Source: an uncultured Gemmiger sp. (GTDB lineage: Bacteria > Bacillota > Clostridia > Oscillospirales > Ruminococcaceae). From it: a stretch of 11,220 nt of DNA. The notes under the pieces are model-generated. The model was not told the DNA's origin. It saw only the letters and a list, made by a program, of their open reading frames with translations, and made no database searches. The position numbers were made by a program, and so were the translations under genes. Position 1 is the first letter of the stretch. Each line of letters opens with the position of its first letter. Where the stretch lies: positions 1 to 11,220 of the forward strand of contig CALWNS010000155.1 in assembly GCA_944382805.1 (NCBI GenBank). Direction: 5' to 3'. Shown in pieces: positions 6,383-11,220 of this stretch.

Positions 6383-7171
6383 ATGGCACTGTTTACAACT
6401 TTGTATTCCGGCTCCTCCGGCAACTGCGCAGTCGTTTTGCAGGGGGGCCGGTATCTTCTGGTCGATATGGGCAAAAGCTGCCGCACCACGCTGCGCGCGC
6501 TGGGCAGTTTGGGCCTGGCCGTGTCGGATTGCGACGGTATCCTGATCACCCACGAACACGCCGACCACGTCAGCGGGCTGGATACGTTCCTGAAGCATTA
6601 CGCGGTGCCGGTGTTTGGCTGCGCCGCCACACTGGATATGCTGGATTCCCGCGGCGTGCTGCCGCCGGCGGTGGAGGCCGTGGCCCTGGACGGCCGCACC
6701 GAGGATATCGGCGCGTTCCGCGTCACTTCGTTCCCCACCAGCCATGACGTGCCCTGCTGCGGCTACCGCATCGAAACGGGGGAGGGGCGCAGCATGGCGC
6801 TGGCCACCGACCTGGGCATCCTGACCCCGGTTGTGGAGCAGAGCCTGCTCGGCTGCAGCCTGGTGGCGCTGGAGGCCAACTACGACGCGTTCAGCCTGCA
6901 CGGCGGGCCGTACCCGTATTACTTAAAAGTGCGCATCGCCAGCGACCGCGGCCACCTGGACAACCGCGCCTGCGCGGCGGCCATCCTGGACCTGATCCAG
7001 GACGGCTGCAAAAAATTCGCGCTGTGCCATTTGAGCCAGACCAACAACAGCCCCGAACTGGCCCTGACCACCGTGTATAACGTGCTGCTGGCCGCCGGCA
7101 TCCAGCCGGGGCGCGATGTGCAGATCCAGGCGCAGGAGCGCAACGCCCCCAGCCCCTGGCTGGAGTTTTGA
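6383..7171 (+). CDS. walJ: WalJ/YycJ-like metallo-beta-lactamase-fold hydrolase
   Basis: A 262-residue member of the metallo-beta-lactamase superfamily close to YycJ/WalJ, cytoplasmic proteins reported as exonucleases and linked genetically to the WalKR wall-stress system and to DNA repair. The start SGSSGNC (9-15) is characteristic. The metal motif HEHADH gives H57, H59, D61 and H62; H121 in TSHD and D143 in LATDLG complete the site, and the late GHLDN motif is also present. ATG start 10 bases after murA, with a weak GGGGG ribosome site at 6374-6378, so translation may depend on coupling to murA. In many Firmicutes walJ is followed by htrA and rlmH; here rlmH follows directly after 3 bases and no htrA lies between. 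The substrate is inferred from the family only. Confidence 0.87.
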   Translation: MALFTTLYSGSSGNCAVVLQGGRYLLVDMGKSCRTTLRALGSLGLAVSDCDGILITHEHADHVSGLDTFLKHYAVPVFGCAATLDMLDSRGVLPPAVEAVALDGRTEDIGAFRVTSFPTSHDVPCCGYRIETGEGRSMALATDLGILTPVVEQSLLGCSLVALEANYDAFSLHGGPYPYYLKVRIASDRGHLDNRACAAAILDLIQDGCKKFALCHLSQTNNSPELALTTVYNVLLAAGIQPGRDVQIQAQERNAPSPWLEF

Positions 7172-7174
7172 GCA

Positions 7175-7660
7175 ATGCAGAACATCGATCTGATCTGTGT
7201 GGGCAAGCTGAACGCCCCGTACTTTGCGGCCGGCGTGGCCGAATACCAAAAGCGCCTGGGCGCTTTTTGCAAGTTCCGCATCCTGGAATTGCCCGAAGCG
7301 CCGCTGCCGGACAAAAACGCCAGCCCGGCACAGATCGAAAAGGCGCTGGAAAAGGAGGGCAAAGCCATCCTGGGCGCGGTGCGCCGCGGGGCCTGCCTGG
7401 CGGCGCTGTGCGTGGAGGGTAAGCTCGTCTCCAGCGAAGAGATCGCCGCACTGCTGGCCGCGCGCGCCGGCAGCGGCGCGGGGGATGTGGCGTTCGTCAT
7501 CGGCTCCTCCCACGGGCTGGCGCCGGCCGTCAAGGCGGCCGCGCAGGTGCGCCTTTCGCTGGGGCGCATCACGCTGCCCCACCAGCTGGCCCGCCTGGTG
7601 CTGGCCGAACAGATCTACCGCGCCTGTACGATCAACGCCGGCCTGAAATATCACAAATAA
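7175..7660 (+). CDS. rlmH: 23S rRNA (pseudouridine1915-N3)-methyltransferase RlmH
   Basis: SPOUT-class methyltransferase that adds a methyl to N3 of pseudouridine 1915 in helix 69 of 23S rRNA on assembled 70S ribosomes. Length 161 is standard (~155-160). The N-terminus IDLICVGKLNAPYFAAGVAEY, the SAM-binding stretch FVIGSSHGL (107-114) and the trefoil-knot end SLGRITLPHQLARLVLAEQIY to YHK all match the family. The loop is GSSHG rather than the commoner GGxxG form, a small variation. It follows walJ after 3 bases and ends the operon; its TAA stop falls inside the terminator stem. Its substrate requires prior pseudouridylation by an RluD-type enzyme, a family to which the synthase at 2077-3000 belongs, but no direct pairing is shown. 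Confidence 0.96.
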   Translation: MQNIDLICVGKLNAPYFAAGVAEYQKRLGAFCKFRILELPEAPLPDKNASPAQIEKALEKEGKAILGAVRRGACLAALCVEGKLVSSEEIAALLAARAGSGAGDVAFVIGSSHGLAPAVKAAAQVRLSLGRITLPHQLARLVLAEQIYRACTINAGLKYHK

Positions 7661-7706
7661 ACGATCCCCGGCTCGCTCTGCCAAGGCAGGCGGCCGGGGA
7701 TCGTTT
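7659..7706. terminator. Bidirectional terminator between rlmH and the hydrogenase gene
   Basis: A 14-bp perfect stem (7659-7672 with 7693-7706) encloses a second small hairpin (CTGCC/GGCAG at 7678-7689) and ends in TTTT at 7704-7707. The 5' arm starts within the rlmH TAA, so on the minus strand it also ends in TTT. It separates two convergent genes and can terminate both. Confidence 0.9.
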
Positions 7707-7751
7707 TCTGTTTGTTTTACTGCTGCGCCTGGGACGGCGCGGCAAACGCGC

Positions 7752-9275
7752 TTAGTATTTCAGCGCGTCCAGGCTTTCGCGGTAGGGGGTGTCCACGGCG
7801 TTGGCCATGGGGGCCTGGGCCTTGTACTTGCTCAGCATGGCGGCGCTGCGGGCCGGGTCGGCCAGCGTGCCGGCGCCGGCGATGCAGCCGCCGGGGCAGG
7901 CCATGCCCTCCAGCAGGTAGCCGTTGTACTTGCCGGCCTTGGCCATCATCATCATCTTGCGGCAGTCCGCCAGGCCCTGGGCCGAAGCCACCTTCACCTC
8001 GCGGCCGGGGTCCAGCTTGTGGATGGCGTTGACCACCGCCTGGGCCACGCCGCCGGACACGGCAAACCCGCGGCCGTCGCCGCTGGCGTCGTCAAAGTTG
8101 TCGTTGGGATCGTCGGGCAGGGCGTTCACGTCGATCTCTTTGGCTTCGAACAGGCCCATCAGTTCCTCGAACGTCAGCACAAAATCGACTTCGCTGCGCA
8201 CCGAGCGGCGGCTGGCCTCCAGCTTTTTGGCCGAGCAGGGACCCACAAAGCAGATGCGGGCGTCCTTGTCGTCCTTCTTGATCAGGCGGGCGGTCAGCAC
8301 CATGGGGGTCATGGTCATGCTGATGCATTCGGCGTAGTCAGGGAACAGCTTCTTGGCCATGACGCTCCACGCCGGGCAGCAGGAGGTGCCCATGAACGGC
8401 AGTTTCTCCGGCACTTCGTGCATAAAGTCCTTCGCTTCGTCAATCGTGCACAAATCGGCGCCGATGGCTACTTCGGAAATGCCGGCAAAGCCCAGCAGGC
8501 GCATCGCTTCGCGCAGCTTGGCGGGCGTCATGCCGGGGAACTGGTTGACAAAGGCGGGCGCTACAATGGCGATCACGCGGTCGCCGCGCTTGATGGAGCG
8601 GATCAGCTGGAAGATCTGGCTCTTGTCGGCAATGGCGCCGAACGGGCAGTTGACCAGGCACATCCCGCAGGACACGCACTTGCTGTAATCGATCTCGGCG
8701 CGGCCGTATTTGTCCGAGTGGATGGCGTCCATGCCGCAGGCCTTGGCGCAGGGGCGCTCCATGCGCACGATGGCGTTGTAGGGGCAGGCGGCCACGCAGC
8801 GGCCGCACTTGATGCACAGGCTCCGGTCGATGTGGCTCTTGCCGTTGCGGAAGCTGATCGCCTTTTTGGGGCAGACCTCCTGGCAGGGGTGCGCCAGGCA
8901 GCCCTGGCACAGGCCGGTGACCTTAATGGTCTTTTCCTCGCAGCGGTTGCAGGCGAACTTGATCACGTTGATCAGCGGCGGCTCATAATACTTTTCGGCC
9001 ACCACGCTCTCCTCCAGGCCCTCGCTGGCCGAGACGCTCTCGTCGATGGGGCGCAGCGAAAGGCCCATCGCCAGCCGGATGCGCTCCGACACGATGGCTC
9101 TCTCCAAAAAGATGCTGCTGCGCAGGCTGCGCTCTTCACCGGGGATGATCTGGTAGGGAAGTTCGTGCATCAGGTACTCGAAATCGACCATATCGTCAAC
9201 TTCGTAAGCCATCCGGGCCACTTCGGTAAATACCTTGCGGCGGATGTCCGTAACGGTGGTGTAAATGCCTCTCAT
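7752..9275 (-). CDS. Monomeric [FeFe] hydrogenase, group B-like
   Basis: Iron-only hydrogenase that couples ferredoxin oxidation to H2 formation, or the reverse, in anaerobic metabolism. Of 507 residues, 1-100 are an unrecognised N-terminal region. Residues 109-210 carry Fe-S clusters: C109/C112, C123-C126-C131-C135, C154-C157-C160-C164, C176/C180 and C200-C203-C206-C210, so at least two bacterial-ferredoxin 4Fe-4S clusters plus extra Cys. The H-cluster motifs follow: TSCCPAW (C300 ligand, C299 at the proton-relay position), GPCSAKK (C347) and EGMACPGGC (C460, C464), so all four ligands are kept. The second motif has Gly-Pro-Cys rather than the Met-Pro-Cys of classic group A enzymes, and the third lacks the usual GGG tail; both fit group B. 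ATG with AAGGAG 11 bases upstream. Apparently monocistronic; HydE/F/G maturases are not in view. Confidence 0.93.
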   Translation of the reverse strand: MRGIYTTVTDIRRKVFTEVARMAYEVDDMVDFEYLMHELPYQIIPGEERSLRSSIFLERAIVSERIRLAMGLSLRPIDESVSASEGLEESVVAEKYYEPPLINVIKFACNRCEEKTIKVTGLCQGCLAHPCQEVCPKKAISFRNGKSHIDRSLCIKCGRCVAACPYNAIVRMERPCAKACGMDAIHSDKYGRAEIDYSKCVSCGMCLVNCPFGAIADKSQIFQLIRSIKRGDRVIAIVAPAFVNQFPGMTPAKLREAMRLLGFAGISEVAIGADLCTIDEAKDFMHEVPEKLPFMGTSCCPAWSVMAKKLFPDYAECISMTMTPMVLTARLIKKDDKDARICFVGPCSAKKLEASRRSVRSEVDFVLTFEELMGLFEAKEIDVNALPDDPNDNFDDASGDGRGFAVSGGVAQAVVNAIHKLDPGREVKVASAQGLADCRKMMMMAKAGKYNGYLLEGMACPGGCIAGAGTLADPARSAAMLSKYKAQAPMANAVDTPYRESLDALKY

Positions 9276-9355
9276 TGCGCTATACTCTCCTTAAACTTCG
9301 CGGATTGGGGGTCATGTTCAAACCCGCCGTGCCAGGCGTTGCGCCTTCTACTAAG

Positions 9356-9384
9356 ATACTACCAAGAACCGCCGCGTTTTGCAA
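9356..9384 (-). promoter_or_regulatory. Probable promoter of the hydrogenase gene
   Basis: On the minus strand, TTGCAA (plus 9379-9384) and TAGTAT (plus 9356-9361) are separated by 17 bases, and TGG immediately precedes the -10, giving an extended -10 element. The predicted start at ~9349 leaves a leader of about 75 bases containing a small hairpin (AGGCG/CGCCT, 9334-9346). Four of six bases match in each box. Confidence 0.55.
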
Positions 9385-9436
9385 GGGGAAAACGCGGAAA
9401 AGAAGGGAAAATCCAGGTCAAAAAGCGGTTTTCCCC
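9372..9436 (-). terminator. Overlapping inverted repeats downstream of mtaB, candidate terminator
   Basis: Between mtaB and the hydrogenase gene, TTTTCCC (9429-9435) can pair with GGGAAAA (9405-9411); on the minus strand this hairpin is followed by TTCTTTTCC, a plausible weak terminator for mtaB. A second perfect 9-bp hairpin, CCGCGTTTT (9372-9380) with AAAACGCGG (9389-9397), lies just beyond and covers the -35 box of the hydrogenase promoter. The middle arm GGGGAAAAC (9385-9393) can also pair with GTTTTCCCC (9428-9436), so the foldings are mutually exclusive. Confidence 0.45.
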
Positions 9437-9438
9437 CC

Positions 9439-10737
9439 TTAAAGCGCCCGCGCGTGGCAGCGCTGCGCGTCCCATTCGCCCAAAACGGCGGGCACGATCT
9501 CGCCGGTGGCGTGCCCCGGCGCCTGCACCACGACCGGCAGGTACTGCGGCGTATAGCCGGTGAACAGCGTGGCGGAAAGCTGCGTTTCCAGCAGCACGTC
9601 CGCGCGCCGGCCCCGCATGGCGCGGGCTTCCTCGGCGCGCATACGCTCCACCGCCTCGCTCATGCGGCGGCTGCGGGCTTCTTTTTCGTGCTCCGGCACC
9701 TGGTCGGGGAAATCGTAGGCCGCCGTGCCCGAACGGCGCGAATAGGGGAATACGTGTACTTTCAAAAACCGCATCGAAAGGACGAACCGCAGGCTTTCCT
9801 CAAAATCCTGCTCCGTCTCGCCGGGGAACCCTACGATCACATCGGTGGTCAGGCTTACCGGCGTTTGGCCAAATGCTGCGCGCAGCCGGCCGGCAATGGC
9901 GGCGTACTGCTCCGCCGTATAGGGGCGGCGCATGGCGCGCAGCGTCTTGCTGCAGCCGCTTTGCAGGCTCAGGTGGAACTGCGGGCACAGCGCCGGCACG
10001 GCCGCCAGGCGGCGGATGGTCTCGTCGTCCAGCATATCGGGGTCCAGGCTGCCCAGCCGGATGCGCGCAATGCCCGGCACGGCGGCCGCGTGTTCCACCA
10101 GTTCGGCCAGGTTGGTGCCGGTGTCGCTTCCGTAGCTCGGCAGGCTGATGGCGGTCAGCACGACCTCCCGGTAGCCGGCTTCGCTCAGGCGGTGCAGCTC
10201 CTGCAAAATGCTCGCTTCGCTGCGGCTGCGCACCGGCCCGCGCGCGCGGGGGATCACGCAGTAGGCGCAGCGGCGGTTGCAGCCGTCCTCCACCTTGACA
10301 AAGGCGCGGGTATGCTCGGCAAATTTATCCAGCGGCAGTTCCTCGAACGCTTCGCCTTTTTCGTGCGGGCGGATATCCACCACCCGCGCGCATTCGCCGT
10401 TCAATACCTTTTCCACATCCTGCAAAATGGCGCGCCGGTTGCCGGAACCGGTCACCACGTCGGCTTCCGGGATGGCGGCAGCCTCCTGCGGGAAGGCCTG
10501 GGGGTAACAGCCGGTCAGCACGGTCACCGCCTGCGGGTGTTCCCGCTTTTGCCGCCGCAGCCATTTGCGGCTTTTCTGGTCCCCGAAATTGGTCACGGTG
10601 CAGCTGTTCACCACATACACGTCGGCCTCCTCGTGCGGTTCCACCACCGTGTACCCGCTTGCCTCAAACAGCCGGGCCAGCGCGCCGGTCTCGTTCTGGT
10701 TGACCTTGCAGCCCAGGGTATAAAAGCTCACCCGCAT
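9439..10737 (-). CDS. mtaB: tRNA N6-threonylcarbamoyladenosine (t6A37) methylthiotransferase MtaB
   Basis: Radical SAM methylthiotransferase that converts t6A37 to ms2t6A37 in tRNAs reading ANN codons. The 432-residue protein starts with the MtaB signature VSFYTLGCKVNQNET. The auxiliary cluster ligands C10, C46 (VVNSCTVTN) and C77 (LTGCYPQ) are present, followed by the radical SAM motif CNRRCAYC (C153, C157, C160) and the downstream VGFPGETEQDFEESL. A TRAM-like C-terminal region follows. The opening GCKVN and GDQKSRKWLR point to MtaB rather than MiaB or RimO. ATG with AAAGGA 9 bases upstream. Divergent from the downstream carboxypeptidase gene and co-oriented with the hydrogenase gene, from which it is separated by 163 bases. 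Confidence 0.94.
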   Translation of the reverse strand: MRVSFYTLGCKVNQNETGALARLFEASGYTVVEPHEEADVYVVNSCTVTNFGDQKSRKWLRRQKREHPQAVTVLTGCYPQAFPQEAAAIPEADVVTGSGNRRAILQDVEKVLNGECARVVDIRPHEKGEAFEELPLDKFAEHTRAFVKVEDGCNRRCAYCVIPRARGPVRSRSEASILQELHRLSEAGYREVVLTAISLPSYGSDTGTNLAELVEHAAAVPGIARIRLGSLDPDMLDDETIRRLAAVPALCPQFHLSLQSGCSKTLRAMRRPYTAEQYAAIAGRLRAAFGQTPVSLTTDVIVGFPGETEQDFEESLRFVLSMRFLKVHVFPYSRRSGTAAYDFPDQVPEHEKEARSRRMSEAVERMRAEEARAMRGRRADVLLETQLSATLFTGYTPQYLPVVVQAPGHATGEIVPAVLGEWDAQRCHARAL

Positions 10738-10772
10738 AGTTTTCCGTCCTTTGGTCTCAGATTTGCCATTCT

Positions 10773-10801
10773 ATTATAAACAAAAACGGCCGAAAGCACA
10801 A
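10773..10801 (-). promoter_or_regulatory. Probable promoter of mtaB
   Basis: On the minus strand a perfect TATAAT (plus 10773-10778) is preceded at 17 bases by TTGTGC (plus 10796-10801), which matches the -35 consensus at only three positions. The leader is about 30 bases. The same AT-rich island reads TATAAA at 10775-10780 on the plus strand and might also serve the divergent carboxypeptidase gene, for which I see no better promoter. Confidence 0.6.
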
Positions 10802-10844
10802 CTGCCATATTCCGGCCCGCCGCCGCATAAGATTCCGTAAGCGA

Positions 10845-10860
10845 CGGGGGCAGGCCCCCG
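10845..10860 (+). promoter_or_regulatory. GC hairpin directly before a ribosome binding site
   Basis: CGGGGG (10845-10850) and CCCCCG (10855-10860) form a perfect 6-bp stem with loop CAGG. It ends 2-3 bases before the strong Shine-Dalgarno AAAGGAGG (10863-10870) of the carboxypeptidase gene and is not followed by a T tract, so it is not a terminator. It could protect the transcript or modulate translation; the role is inferred only from position. Confidence 0.4.
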
Positions 10861-10879
10861 CAAAAGGAGGAAACTCGCC

Positions 10880-11220
10880 ATGATAAAAAAACTCCTGGCC
10901 GGGCTTTTGTGCGGCGCGCTGCTGTGGGCGGCGGCGCCGCCGGCGCTGGCGTTATCGGTCACACCGGCCACCGATACGGACTTTGACCTGCCCTGCCAGG
11001 CGGCGATCCTGATCGACGAGGATTCCGGCACGGTGCTGTACGAGAAAAACGCCGACGAAGCGCGCCCCATCGCCTCCATCACCAAAGTGATGACGCTACT
11101 TTTGACCTTCGAGGCGCTGGAGGCCGGCCGCATCGCGGCGGACGACCTGGTGCCGGTATCGGAACACGCCTACGGCATGGGCGGCAGCCAGATCTGGCTG
11201 GAACCCGGCGAGCAGCTGAC
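10880..11220 (+). CDS. D-alanyl-D-alanine carboxypeptidase (S11 family, DacF-like), N-terminal part
   Basis: Penicillin-binding protein that trims the terminal D-Ala from peptidoglycan stem peptides outside the membrane. The gene runs off the right edge; 113 residues are visible of about 380-400 expected. Residues 1-24 are a signal peptide (KK, a hydrophobic core, cleavage after ALA). Then comes the S11 start AAILIDEDSGTVLYEKNADE, and the catalytic SxxK box SITK (S66 nucleophile, K69) in RPIASITKVMT. GSQIWLEPGEQL follows, as in DacF-type enzymes. ATG with AAAGGAGG 9 bases upstream. The SxN and KTG motifs lie beyond the window. DacF of Bacillus is a forespore (sigma-F/G) gene, but I find no clear sporulation promoter here, so a vegetative DacA-type role is equally possible. 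Confidence 0.92.
   Translation, partial: MIKKLLAGLLCGALLWAAAPPALALSVTPATDTDFDLPCQAAILIDEDSGTVLYEKNADEARPIASITKVMTLLLTFEALEAGRIAADDLVPVSEHAYGMGGSQIWLEPGEQL

Noticed and set aside
3560..6549. Two long minus-strand frames opposite the M23 gene and murA
   Set aside because: His/Gly/Ala/Asp-rich antisense translations of strong plus-strand genes; the second also crosses the murA promoter.
8019..10779. Long plus-strand frames opposite the hydrogenase gene and mtaB
   Set aside because: Products are compositionally biased, without domains, and exactly opposite genes with intact catalytic motifs.
10809..10850. Possible sigma-F/G promoter before the carboxypeptidase gene (GCATAAG at 10825-10831)
   Set aside because: No matching -10 element at the required distance, so a sporulation promoter cannot be supported.
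1..11220. CRISPR arrays, tRNA or rRNA genes, insertion sequence ends, toxin-antitoxin pairs
   Set aside because: I saw no direct-repeat array, no tRNA- or rRNA-like stretch, no transposase other than the serine recombinase, and no small gene pair of that kind.

Overview
The window looks like chromosome of an anaerobic, spore-forming, high-GC Clostridia member (Oscillospiraceae/Ruminococcaceae-like). The reasons are the sporulation genes spoIVA (3' part), a yaaL-like gene and bofA, an A-type RNase P RNA, a [FeFe] hydrogenase, and GC-rich codon use with strong Shine-Dalgarno sites and several TTG/GTG starts. This placement is inference; no rRNA gene is present to confirm it.

Layout. (1) 1-759: C-terminal part of a large serine recombinase with lower GC than the rest, the right end of an integrated element that continues off the left edge. 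(2) 738-1533 (+): the last ~95 codons of spoIVA, then a DUF2508/YaaL-like gene and bofA, ending at a strong bidirectional terminator. (3) 1586-1972 (-): rnpB, whose promoter lies back to back with that of the next plus-strand operon. (4) 2077-4909 (+): an RluA-family pseudouridine synthase and a membrane-anchored LysM/G5/M23 peptidase. (5) 5089-7660 (+): murA, walJ/yycJ-like nuclease and rlmH, closed by a long hairpin. (6) 7752-10737 (-): a monomeric group B-like [FeFe] hydrogenase and, upstream of it, mtaB. (7) 10880-end (+): start of a D-Ala-D-Ala carboxypeptidase.

Most of the window is ordinary core genome: envelope synthesis and remodelling (murA, M23 and S11 enzymes), RNA modification (RluA-type, RlmH, MtaB), tRNA processing (rnpB) and anaerobic hydrogen metabolism.

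The striking part is the left end. The recombinase runs straight into the spoIVA reading frame: its TGA stop lies inside out-of-frame spoIVA sequence, and from about base 747 the DNA encodes a well-conserved SpoIVA C-terminus in another frame. The element therefore appears to sit inside spoIVA, which encodes the ATPase that forms the spore-coat basement layer. It has the same geometry as sigK interrupted by skin, or spsM by SP-beta, in Bacillus subtilis. It may be a developmentally excised sporulation intervening element, or an insertion that has ended sporulation. The 5' half of spoIVA and the other attachment site are outside the window, so the choice cannot be made here.
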